Source: Xenorhabdus japonica (GTDB lineage: Bacteria > Pseudomonadota > Gammaproteobacteria > Enterobacterales > Enterobacteriaceae). Taken from it: a stretch of 61,769 nt of DNA. Below are positions 9,225-17,057 of the stretch, one piece after another. The translations under genes were made by a program, and so were the position numbers. Within the stretch, counting starts at the first letter, position 1, and the number at the start of each line of letters is the position of its first letter. Location of the stretch: positions 1 to 61,769 of the forward strand of contig NZ_FOVO01000022.1 of the NCBI RefSeq assembly GCF_900115195.1, read 5' to 3'. The notes below the pieces were generated by a model. It did no database searches. It saw only the letters and a list, made by a program, of their open reading frames with translations, and was not told the origin of the DNA.

Positions 9225-9728
9225 ATGAAAATTGTTGATGCTTATAACTTATTGAATGAATGTCTTGTAAAAAGCAATGGTGAATTGATTGATTTAGGCG
9301 ATGGGGAATTATTTTCATTTATCTTAAAAAAGAAATTCAATCATACTGAACTTATTACTTTTGAAAGTAATAACAATATATTACTTCCTGATGAATATAA
9401 AGATTTCCTTGAAAATGTTGGCTCTGTAGATATATTTTCAAGTGATATTACTGCTGGAGTTGAAGTATTAGAACCAGCCGAAATAAAGAACTTTTCAAAA
9501 GAAGTATTTGAGGGATATGGTGAGGATCTATATCCTAATTTATTATTGACAACATCTATACCTAAAACAGGATATTTTGGCGGCTTTTGGATGTTAGAAG
9601 AGAATAAAAATTGCTATTCTATTTTTTATCCTGATGTTCCTCCTGAATATTGGATTGAAGAGGCAGAGTTTTCATCATTCAATGATTGGATTATTAAATT
9701 AGTCAAAAGCAAATCTAGGAAAATATAG
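9225..9728 (+). CDS. SMI1/KNR4 (SUKH) family immunity protein
   Basis: This 167-residue protein carries the SUKH signature: an N-terminal helix pair, then LLPDEYKDFLENVGSVDIF around residues 60-80, a middle hydrophobic beta strand, and a C-terminal FSSFNDWIIKLV. SUKH proteins are the most common immunity proteins of contact-dependent and Rhs/type VI toxins and act in the cytoplasm by binding the toxin. An AAGGTGAT ribosome site lies 3 bases before the ATG. No toxin gene is adjacent, so it is probably an orphan immunity gene giving protection against toxins of other strains. Confidence 0.78.
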   Translation: MKIVDAYNLLNECLVKSNGELIDLGDGELFSFILKKKFNHTELITFESNNNILLPDEYKDFLENVGSVDIFSSDITAGVEVLEPAEIKNFSKEVFEGYGEDLYPNLLLTTSIPKTGYFGGFWMLEENKNCYSIFYPDVPPEYWIEEAEFSSFNDWIIKLVKSKSRKI

Positions 9729-9771
9729 TTTTCTTTAGATTTAATGTAGTATCTCTGTAGATCTATGCCAG

Positions 9772-9810
9772 CCCACCCTGTTTTGTGAGATAACAACAAG
9801 GTGGGATTTT
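9772..9810 (+). terminator. Probable terminator after the first SUKH gene
   Basis: Arms CCCACCCTG (9772-9780) and CAAGGTGGG (9797-9805) pair with one mismatch and are followed by ATTTT. It lies 43 bases after the stop codon. Confidence 0.55.
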
Positions 9811-9921
9811 AATTACCTTCCAGCCTCAAGCAAGAAAAAAGTTTTCGATATGATACAAACTGATAATCTAGAGTAAAAAAATCCATTCTTTAACATTTAG
9901 GTTTATCAAGAGGGAAAACTC

Positions 9922-10302
9922 ATGAATAAAGAAGAAGTTTTAGAAAGATTAGATTTTATTGAAAAAGAAATAGATATTAAATTACCCCATTGTTATAGAA
10001 AGTTTTTGTCTGAGGAAATTCAAGATAAACCTTATATCGAGATAACTGGTAAAGAACAAGAGAATATATATGTTTATAATTTCGACTATATTCTTGAAAG
10101 AAATAAAACATATACTATTCAACAAGCTGAGAAAAACTACTTTTTAATTGGTCAAGATGGTGAACTTGGTTATTTTATTTATGTAGAAAAAGGTCAGGAA
10201 AGTGATGTTATTTATAGCTTAGATTTGGGTGCATTAGGTAGCGTTGATATGGATGAGGATGGGGATAAGGAAGCCGATAATATTTATAAATTAGGAATGT
10301 AA
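9922..10302 (+). CDS. Second SMI1/KNR4 (SUKH) family immunity protein
   Basis: The product is a 126-residue acidic protein with a compact SUKH fold: an N-terminal helix EEVLERLDFIEKEIDIKLP, then HCYRKFLSEEIQDKPYIEI, and a C-terminal half with YFLIGQDGELGYFIY and SVDMDEDGDKEADNIY. The form with FLIGQDG-x-GYFIY is frequent in short SUKH immunity proteins. It differs strongly from the SUKH protein just upstream, so the two would recognise different toxins. GAGGG lies 8 bases before the ATG. It is flanked by terminator-like hairpins on both sides, so it is a separate transcription unit. Confidence 0.75.
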   Translation: MNKEEVLERLDFIEKEIDIKLPHCYRKFLSEEIQDKPYIEITGKEQENIYVYNFDYILERNKTYTIQQAEKNYFLIGQDGELGYFIYVEKGQESDVIYSLDLGALGSVDMDEDGDKEADNIYKLGM

Positions 10303-10314
10303 ATATCTAGAAAT

Positions 10315-10348
10315 CAGCCAAGATAATGAGTTAAATCTATCTTGGCTG
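10315..10348 (+). terminator. Hairpin after the second SUKH gene
   Basis: A perfect 11-base inverted repeat, CAGCCAAGATA (10315-10325) and TATCTTGGCTG (10338-10348), starts 12 bases after the stop codon. It is the same layout as after the other genes of the array. Confidence 0.5.
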
Positions 10349-10503
10349 AATAGTTCACATCAAGTATAAAACTGGAAAGTCCCTATACTATTTCAACCTA
10401 TAGGGATCAAGTAGAAAAGGTCATCATTAACTTTATCATTGAACTCTTAAAGGGGAACGACAAAGAATGTTTGATCATTGAGTAAAATATTAGAGTGATA
10501 TCA

Positions 10504-11052
10504 ATGCATGAAACGATAGATTTTTATCTGGAGCCAATGATTTTTTTAAAAAGCTCTGATTTTCTTTCTGGTTCTTCTGATAAATTAAAAGGATATGAAA
10601 TTATAGAAGATAAAGAAGATGCTATAAAACTTCTTTTTGATCGGGATGTTCCAAGTCCATATGCAATTTGGAGCAATTTTTTTTCCGATCTCATATCTGA
10701 ATTTTATCTTCATGAGGATTATAAAAAGGCAGATAAAGATATTCTTGACAGAACAAAGGTGTCAACTGAGGATTATGTAAAGGAAAATGTTAGAAAAAGA
10801 AAATTATATCTGATGAGAAAGAAGCAAGGATTAGCTGATAATGTAGAATATGATTCATTTTTAGAAGAAGTTAGTGATGAATGTCATCATATGCTAAATA
10901 TAGTTAGTATTTATCGATATTTATCTTCTTTCAATGAGAGTTCTAAATTAGAGGAAATATTTTCCATATTTAAAAAAGGCTTTATGCCATGTGGTGTTAC
11001 TAAGGACAAAAAAATAGTTGTTTTTAACCCCATGGTATTAAAAAATAGTTGA
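10504..11052 (+). CDS. Unknown 182-residue protein, last gene of the immunity array
   Basis: I do not recognise this family. The protein is soluble, rich in E, D and K, and has a middle charged helical region (ENVRKRKLYLMRKKQG) and a C-terminal half ending with KKIVVFNPMVLKNS. The ATG at 10504 is preferred over the GTG at 10495 because GAGTGA lies 6 bases upstream of it. It shares base composition, spacing and a following hairpin with the immunity genes before it. An immunity role is inferred from context only. Confidence 0.5.
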   Translation: MHETIDFYLEPMIFLKSSDFLSGSSDKLKGYEIIEDKEDAIKLLFDRDVPSPYAIWSNFFSDLISEFYLHEDYKKADKDILDRTKVSTEDYVKENVRKRKLYLMRKKQGLADNVEYDSFLEEVSDECHHMLNIVSIYRYLSSFNESSKLEEIFSIFKKGFMPCGVTKDKKIVVFNPMVLKNS

Positions 11053-11072
11053 TATAAAGGCACATCATCATG

Positions 11073-11109
11073 AAAAAGCCAGAAGATTACAGAGATCTTC
11101 CGGCTTTTT
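11073..11109 (+). terminator. Rho-independent terminator closing the immunity array
   Basis: Complementary arms AAAAAGCCAGAAGAT (11073-11087) and ATCTTCCGGCTTTTT (11095-11109) have one mismatch and end in a T run. This is the best terminator of the region, and the reading direction changes after it. Confidence 0.75.
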
Positions 11110-11206
11110 ATTATCATCCTGCCTGATAATCTCCAATCAGTTCCCGCATCCTGAGCAGAATAAGGTGTACTCCGAAAATTCACTCCCGAAGCACGACACT
11201 ATTTCC

Positions 11207-11629
11207 TTATTCTTTAATTTCCAAAGGGATTTTACATTTAATTCCGGTTAGTTCTGACAAATCAACATCTTTTCCTGTCGTGCGAAAGGTTTCTTTACGC
11301 CTTTGACTAAATAGATGCTGGCAATGCACACACATATCATTAATATTACTCGGGTTTTTAATTGCTTTTAATGTCCTGACGGCATATTTACCACACCGAC
11401 ACCTGACGACATAAATAGCATTACTTTTTCCGTCACTCCGTTGAGACAAAGGGCGGACACCTAACACGGTAAAAAAGCCATATTCATAGCCTTGAATCTG
11501 TATCAGGATGTTGATTAAATTTGTCTCCCTTTTGCTTAAACGTAAATCATACGTCGTTTGGTAAGGAATAAAATAGTTAGGGTGTTTTTTATTTATCCTG
11601 TTCTTACCCTTTTCTTTGGTATCGTTCAT
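11207..11629 (-). CDS. Unknown zinc-ribbon-like protein at the left edge of the ICE
   Basis: The 140-residue basic protein has four cysteines in two pairs, CRCGKY and CVHCQH, spaced about 30 residues apart, which suggests a small zinc ribbon able to bind DNA or RNA. The N-terminus is lysine-rich (NDTKEKGKNRINKKHP). The ATG at 11629 follows GAAG and is preferred to the GTG at 11656. The C-terminus faces the immunity array; the gene is read in the same direction as the conjugation genes but is separated from them by 600 bases. I cannot name the family. Confidence 0.5.
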   Translation of the reverse strand: MNDTKEKGKNRINKKHPNYFIPYQTTYDLRLSKRETNLINILIQIQGYEYGFFTVLGVRPLSQRSDGKSNAIYVVRCRCGKYAVRTLKAIKNPSNINDMCVHCQHLFSQRRKETFRTTGKDVDLSELTGIKCKIPLEIKE

Positions 11630-11656
11630 CACTTCTTTTAATCCATTTCTCAGCAC

Positions 11657-12257
11657 ATTAAATAGGTTCTAATTTAACTATTTTCATTATTAATTCAATA
11701 ACGAAAAAACTAACCTTAACATTTAAGTTAAATCAGTCAAATCGCCTTTTCTCATTGTGATACATTAAAAATGATGAAAACACATATTCCGCAAAATATG
11801 GACATGACCTACAATTTTATAGGATTATGTAAATAAGACATCTAATCAGATGAAAAATTTGACTAACTGTTTTTACGAACTATTTATTGCCATGGTAATA
11901 AGTAGCGAAGCCTCAACGGTTGCGACCCTTGAGGCTTCTATAATAATTAAATATCGTCTATTACCCTAAAAAGGATATCGATACAAACATGAAAGTATAG
12001 CGCTTTATATATAAGGTATATTGACTGAAATGGCATTACATAATTTACTTTTTTGTGATACAGGTCATAAGTGCTGTGTTAGTTATGTGAATATAAGACC
12101 TGAATTCAGCAGAGCATGAATTAAAACATTAACGCGACAATATGACTTATTTTAATTATCGAAATAATTATCAATAGATTAAAAAAAGGAAATATCACAT
12201 TCAAACTCAACTTAGGGGATAACGTTCTCTCCCTTAAGTTTTAAGCACCTCATTTGA
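11657..12257. other. 600-base AT-rich gap, no gene seen
   Basis: Only short frames occur on either strand. The notable structure is one perfect inverted repeat at 11907-11938. The rest is low in GC, unlike the conjugation genes to the right, and may mark the edge of an insertion. In related ICEs, DUF3742 and the relaxase gene lie on this side of the TraG-N gene; neither is present here. Confidence 0.5.
11907..11938. terminator. Perfect hairpin in the gap left of the conjugation genes
   Basis: GAAGCCTCAA (11907-11916) and TTGAGGCTTC (11929-11938) form a 10-base perfect stem with a 12-base loop. On the plus strand it is followed by TATAATAATT. It could end transcription arriving from either side. 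Confidence 0.45.
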
Positions 12258-13772
12258 CTACTTTCCTTTGGACAACACCTTCTGCATCACCATCTGTCCG
12301 AACATGCCCGCAGATTGCCTGACCTGCCCTACGCCCTGACTCATCATGCCGGCCATATCCCCCATCCGCACACCGGCCCAGGCCAGTGCACCCAGCCAGA
12401 CCATCGGCAGCACAATAAACAGCGTACCCATCACCAGCCCCATGATTAAATCATCCGAGGTGTTCTGAATGCCGGCCAGATTAAACAGGCTGTGGGTTTC
12501 TGAGCCGTACAAGGCTTCCAGTAAATAGCTGTCCAGCCAGCGGGCAGTTTCCCACCAGAACGTCAGGAAATTCAGCGCGAAAATCACAAAAGTCAGCGTG
12601 AATACGGTCTTAAACTCATACGCTGCAAACAGCAGGATCAACGGGATTAAGATATACAGCGCCATCAGGATCACCGCCTGCATCATCGGCAGAGCCTGAC
12701 GCACCGCGTCGAACATCGGCATGCCGAGTAATCCGCCCAATAGAGCACCAGCCGAAGCACCAATCCGATTAGATCCATCTAACAAGCCGGGATCGGCATT
12801 GCCGCCATACCCGGCATAGACATAACCGTCCTGAGAAACCGTCAGATTCACCGGACTGACCAGACGGCGGATCACCGCTTCCTGATATTCCTGCGTATCT
12901 TTGCCCAGTATTTTCAAGGTTGCAGACAGGCGCAGCCACAAGCCCGGATCGGCTTGTGCCAGTACCCGGTCTTTCAGTCCGGTTTTGGTGGCTGACCACC
13001 AGGCTTTGCAGGTCGGATATCCGCCCTGCCCGGTATAAGGCCGCCCATTGTCCCGGCTCGCCTGCCACGGAAAGTCAGCTCTGGGCGTGCGCGATTGCAG
13101 GGTTTGGTAATCCCCGGCTAAAAACGTGCGGCTGCCCAGCCAGTCGATATCATTCAGGGTAGCCGGATCGGTGGTTTGCCCCTGATCACTTTGTTTCCAC
13201 TGATAAAGTGCCAACGCATAACAATCGTGGGTGAAATCCTGCAACTCCGCCGCCAGTGCCGGGTTGCTGATACGGGTATGCTGTACGTCAAAACGCAGTT
13301 GCCGTAAATCCGGCCGACAGGGAATAGAGGCCACTGCTGCCTGCGTTACTCCCTTGGACAACCGGTGTACCACCGCCCACCAGAGGGGTACGGCTGCCGT
13401 CTGATTATTCAGGCTGGATATCACCGGCGCATAACCACTGCTATCCGGTGCTTTCGGTGTCCAGGTGCCACAACTTTTGGCACGGGACGGGTCGTACTGA
13501 AGGGTCGTCAGGCTGACATTGACCAGCGGCACACAACACACCACCATGACGAAAAAAGCGCAGTACAGGGTGTTTTCAATCCGGGCGAGCGACTGTAACC
13601 CACCATTGCCCTCTTCTTCGCCACCTTCACGCACTTTCAACCAAATGGCTATTACCTTTATCACTAAAGGCAGCGTAAACAGCCCGGTTGCAATCAGTAT
13701 TTGCCACAGGCCATTGTTGACGACCCAACCGAGTAAGGTCAGAAAATATTCCAGATAACTGTTGGTGGTCAT
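12258..13772 (-). CDS. Conjugal transfer TraG-N domain membrane protein
   Basis: The 504-residue inner membrane protein belongs to the TraG-N family used by G-type (ICEHin1056-like) type IV secretion systems, probably for mating-pair formation. Membrane segments are visible near residues 15-45, 65-90, 350-400 (MMQAVILMALYILIPLILLF) and 440-470. A soluble, cysteine-containing part lies between about 100 and 330. It is the last gene of the leftward transfer operon and overlaps the preceding small membrane gene by 4 bases. A conserved end in MQKVLSKGK follows a G/M-rich helix. It appears intact. Confidence 0.85.
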   Translation of the reverse strand: MTTNSYLEYFLTLLGWVVNNGLWQILIATGLFTLPLVIKVIAIWLKVREGGEEEGNGGLQSLARIENTLYCAFFVMVVCCVPLVNVSLTTLQYDPSRAKSCGTWTPKAPDSSGYAPVISSLNNQTAAVPLWWAVVHRLSKGVTQAAVASIPCRPDLRQLRFDVQHTRISNPALAAELQDFTHDCYALALYQWKQSDQGQTTDPATLNDIDWLGSRTFLAGDYQTLQSRTPRADFPWQASRDNGRPYTGQGGYPTCKAWWSATKTGLKDRVLAQADPGLWLRLSATLKILGKDTQEYQEAVIRRLVSPVNLTVSQDGYVYAGYGGNADPGLLDGSNRIGASAGALLGGLLGMPMFDAVRQALPMMQAVILMALYILIPLILLFAAYEFKTVFTLTFVIFALNFLTFWWETARWLDSYLLEALYGSETHSLFNLAGIQNTSDDLIMGLVMGTLFIVLPMVWLGALAWAGVRMGDMAGMMSQGVGQVRQSAGMFGQMVMQKVLSKGK

Positions 13773-14107
13773 ATTGTGCCCTCAACATGGCCTGACAGGG
13801 CATATTCACACAGCAGAATAAACAGCAGGCTGACCACTATCATCCTTATCAGCGTTGCGTGGTGTTCCGTCTGATGTTTTACCCTTTGCCAGATTTTCCG
13901 GCAGCCCCAAAGCAGCCATCCGTAAAGGCTTAATCGCCACAACAGCCAAAGCGATTGATGACTTTCCATCCAGCGATTGAAGGCAGAAAGGTTTTCGGGA
14001 TAGCGCATCCCCGCCCAGCCTGTTGCTAACGTCACCGTCATCACCAGAGCGATAACCAGTAATAACCCGACACCTTTTCTGACTATTGAACGTTTCTCTG
14101 CCATCAT
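13769..14107 (-). CDS. Small ICE membrane protein before TraG-N
   Basis: The 112-residue protein has three hydrophobic stretches: GLLLVIALVMTVTLATGW near residue 12, LWLLWRLSLYGWLLWG near 52, and IRMIVVSLLFILLCEYALS near 87. A short hypothetical membrane gene in this place is usual in the PFGI-1/SPI-7 type transfer operons. It lies 5 bases after the TIGR03755 gene and overlaps the TraG-N gene by 4 bases, so the three are translationally coupled. No biochemical role is known to me. Confidence 0.7.
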   Translation of the reverse strand: MMAEKRSIVRKGVGLLLVIALVMTVTLATGWAGMRYPENLSAFNRWMESHQSLWLLWRLSLYGWLLWGCRKIWQRVKHQTEHHATLIRMIVVSLLFILLCEYALSGHVEGTI

Positions 14108-14112
14108 ACGCC

Positions 14113-15549
14113 TTACCTGCGCTCACGGTTTGGGGCTTCCAGCTGATAAAAGCGTGCATCGGTGCTGTCCGGGATCTGTTTTTGTGGATGCATTCTGATG
14201 CGCTGGGTGTCCCGCTCGATAATGGTCAGGATGGCATTGTGAGCCAGTTCGCGTTTCAGCTGCATCTCATTTTTTAACGCATTGATTTCCCGGTCCAGTG
14301 CCTCAATCCGCCGTTCGCCTTCTGCCAGCGCTTCTGATTGTGCCGCCGCATTGGGTTCGGACATGCCAGTGATGAGCATCCGCCGCATCAGCAACGCCGT
14401 CTCTGTGGTTTCTGCCATCGCCAGTTCGCCCGCCAAACGGGCTGTCAGTGCGGCCTTATCCGGATCACGCTGCAACGCCTGAATCACGCCTTTAGTCACC
14501 GTCAGACTACCGGTTTTCAGTTTCGCCAGATTTGCCAGCGTCGGTTTTTCCGTGCCGCTGACCAGTTTCACCAATTGTTCTGTATTGGTTTTGGTATGCG
14601 CTTCCAGCATCGGTGCAAACCCCGTACCTGCGACTGTTGTGCCCGGCTGGTGTTTTTCACCACCACTGACGCATTCTGCTGCGTGGACACAGGTACGGAT
14701 TGCCCGGTCGCCCAGTACGCTGACCAACGCTTCGGCCGCTTCACGTGCATTGCTGAATTTGCGACAGGCACTGCCCTCACAATTTTGGGTGCTGACAGAC
14801 GACTGGCTCAGTACCGGCAGCTGATTCATCATATTAAACCCGGCGCTGGCTAAATCGCGGGTCGGACGAATGGCATTCTGTCCCTTGCCCCCCTGCCGTT
14901 GGCCGCCAATCCACGGATGCCCACTGGCACCGGTCATTTTGCTGCCGGCGTTATTGACGCGCACCGCATCACCATCCCCGCCGTTGACCAGGCTTTTGTA
15001 CTCCTGCAAGGCCGCCGACTGAGTCCATTTGGTGTTCTGCGCAAAATCCATCATTTTATTGGCCATCGCCCGGCAATTGAACTGGGCTTTGTCGAACGCC
15101 ACATTGGCCTGCAAAACGCCGTTAGTCAGCATGTCATACAGCCCCGGATTGGCCCGCTGGATAATCATCGCCGGCAAGCTGGCTACTGCACCGGTCGCGC
15201 CCTGAATCACATCACTCATCAGGTTCTTGAACCCGGCCGTGATACCGTTCAGCTGATTACTGACGGTGGCTTTCAGGTCAAAGTTGCCGCACATCAAATC
15301 CGAGCGCCAGCCCATCTCCAATCCGCCAAGGGTGGCTGAACCACTGCGACTGGCAGGTTCAGAAATTACCGAACCGCCCCCCAGGGTATAGAATAGCGTA
15401 TCGGAAACCGCACCGCTGGCTTCTGCCCCATAACCCAGTGCACTTTGGTTCACCTGCGGTAATGTGAGGGACAGACCGGCTGCATTAGCCTGTGCAGAAG
15501 CAATGGTCAATCCGCTGACTATCAGCAATAAGGCGGTTCTTTTCGTCAT
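14113..15549 (-). CDS. Integrating conjugative element protein, TIGR03755 (PFL_4711) family
   Basis: The 478-residue exported protein has a clear signal peptide (LLLIVSGLTIASAQANA, cleavage near residue 23). It matches the TIGR03755 family: GGGSVISEP, MGWRSDLMCGNFDLKATVSN and repeated cysteines in the first 160 residues, then a C-terminal coiled region (residues 400-460, rich in E, R and L). Members are thought to be periplasmic parts of the mating-pair apparatus, related in position to TraH. It is followed by the small membrane gene and TraG-N, and preceded 15 bases upstream by TIGR03756. It is intact. Confidence 0.88.
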   Translation of the reverse strand: MTKRTALLLIVSGLTIASAQANAAGLSLTLPQVNQSALGYGAEASGAVSDTLFYTLGGGSVISEPASRSGSATLGGLEMGWRSDLMCGNFDLKATVSNQLNGITAGFKNLMSDVIQGATGAVASLPAMIIQRANPGLYDMLTNGVLQANVAFDKAQFNCRAMANKMMDFAQNTKWTQSAALQEYKSLVNGGDGDAVRVNNAGSKMTGASGHPWIGGQRQGGKGQNAIRPTRDLASAGFNMMNQLPVLSQSSVSTQNCEGSACRKFSNAREAAEALVSVLGDRAIRTCVHAAECVSGGEKHQPGTTVAGTGFAPMLEAHTKTNTEQLVKLVSGTEKPTLANLAKLKTGSLTVTKGVIQALQRDPDKAALTARLAGELAMAETTETALLMRRMLITGMSEPNAAAQSEALAEGERRIEALDREINALKNEMQLKRELAHNAILTIIERDTQRIRMHPQKQIPDSTDARFYQLEAPNRERR

Positions 15550-15563
15550 TATTCATCCCTTTT

Positions 15564-16532
15564 TCAGATATCCGTGCTGCTGAGAAAACGCTGGCCACGT
15601 CGCTGGCAGCAGCTGTAAGGCTGCCACAGGGCATACGCCTGATTGCCATTGATTGCAGCAGTCTGTTCCCCGTCAGGAAACACAGCGCAGGACGGGCTTA
15701 ACGTCGGTGATAACCGCTGCCATTGGTGATTTTTGGCACCAGTATTTTCGGTGACTGGTTCCGGTGGCCAGTAACCGGCGGTGCGTGTGCCTTTCAGTGT
15801 TTGATAAACATGGGGTTGCCCGACACGGGTGATGATATCCGCCACCCGCTGTGCCACCACGGCAGACGCCTTATCATCATCGGTCTGATTGACAAACCCT
15901 GAGCGCGGATAAATATTGCCCCACATATTACCGGCCATCTGGCTGCCCAGCTCCCGCTGACCGGGAATAAAGGCTTCCGGGTAGAACGATTCCGGCAAAC
16001 CGGAGCGCCACGCCATTGTATCCAGCGTGCTGAGAAAATAAGGCATCAACGGTGTGGCCGCACTGCGGCACGAATAACCGGGGATTTGCCCGCCTATCAG
16101 GTTAGTCGCGGGATGCCCGATGGCATCAGCATATTTGAAACGCAGGCTGGGACGCCGTTGCCCAGCAATTTGGATATTGTGATGTCCCCCGCCGGTACTC
16201 AAGTGAGATAACGCCCCGGTCACTGCATTTTCCACTCCGCCGGAGAGTTGACTGACCTGTGCCATTTCTGACCACGGATTGCCACCGGGGGCGTGGTAGG
16301 TGGACACCACCGCTTCAGGCAGGTAATGCGTGACTTTAACCGACGTTTTCACTGTGCAGCCATGCCAGCCACAGAGCAGCCAGTAACAAATGCCGCTGAC
16401 CCGCCACTGAATGCAGGCGGGCGAGAGACTGCTGGCGACAATCTGAGCGGTATTGATTGAGGCCTGCGTAACCGGGGAAAATGCCGCTATTAGGGTGATA
16501 AGCGCAGGAAAAGTCACACGTTGAATACTCAT
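15564..16532 (-). CDS. Integrating conjugative element protein, TIGR03756 (TraU-like) family
   Basis: The 322-residue exported protein starts with a signal peptide (ALITLIAAFSPVTQASI). It has the cysteine-rich TraU pattern: CIQWRVSGICYWLLCGWHGC near residues 40-60 and further cysteines in YSCRSAATP and YSCCQRR. TraU-like proteins are periplasmic and needed for DNA transfer in F-type and G-type systems; the many cysteines suggest disulfide bonds. The start overlaps the TIGR03757 stop by 4 bases (ATGA). The gene is complete. Confidence 0.88.
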   Translation of the reverse strand: MSIQRVTFPALITLIAAFSPVTQASINTAQIVASSLSPACIQWRVSGICYWLLCGWHGCTVKTSVKVTHYLPEAVVSTYHAPGGNPWSEMAQVSQLSGGVENAVTGALSHLSTGGGHHNIQIAGQRRPSLRFKYADAIGHPATNLIGGQIPGYSCRSAATPLMPYFLSTLDTMAWRSGLPESFYPEAFIPGQRELGSQMAGNMWGNIYPRSGFVNQTDDDKASAVVAQRVADIITRVGQPHVYQTLKGTRTAGYWPPEPVTENTGAKNHQWQRLSPTLSPSCAVFPDGEQTAAINGNQAYALWQPYSCCQRRGQRFLSSTDI

Positions 16533-16927
16533 GGTTGAGCCTGCTCCCTGAGTGCACTCGCCTTTGCCACATCCGCTGTGCCATACACTACATCACAGTC
16601 ATCAAATACCACCGCAGGATACTTGCGCACACCTAATTGCCAGGCATCAACAACGACACGGTAATCATTGAAAATTTGTTGTTCCTGTTCACGCCATTGG
16701 GGAGATTGCAGCATAGCCTGTGCTTGAATAGCGGCTTGCTGCGGATCGGCAGAAAGGTGAGAGAAGATTTTTTTCTGATATTGTTCAGCCGTATCCAGCC
16801 AGATAATAGGTGTCTCTGGGGAAAAATTGACGGGAGGATGTTGGCTGTCGGTATAGATAACCATTTTCGCATTGGCCGATAATGATGCCAGCAATCCCCC
16901 CCAGAATAATAGAGCCGACTTCCACAT
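16529..16927 (-). CDS. Integrating conjugative element protein, TIGR03757 (PFL_4709) family
   Basis: This small exported protein of 132 residues has a signal peptide (MWKSALLFWGGLLASLSANA). The mature part matches TIGR03757: MVIYTDSQHPP, IIWLDTAEQYQKKIFSHLSADPQQAAIQA and the end RKYPAVVFDDCDVVYGTADVAKA. The final YPAVVFDD-x-x-VVYG looks like the thioredoxin-like region of TrbC/TraW-type proteins, suggesting a periplasmic partner of the next gene. It is the first gene of a three-gene coupled block; cargo lies immediately upstream (the autotransporter). Confidence 0.85.
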   Translation of the reverse strand: MWKSALLFWGGLLASLSANAKMVIYTDSQHPPVNFSPETPIIWLDTAEQYQKKIFSHLSADPQQAAIQAQAMLQSPQWREQEQQIFNDYRVVVDAWQLGVRKYPAVVFDDCDVVYGTADVAKASALREQAQP

Positions 16928-17057
16928 AGTGCACTTCCCGTTTCATCAAGTACCGGGATAGCCTGAAGAAATACGTTGCAGAAATCAGCCATTAATTAGT
17001 TTTCCGAAAAATGAAAAAAAGGATTGATGTGCAAAGTAAAACATCCCCTATCATTCA

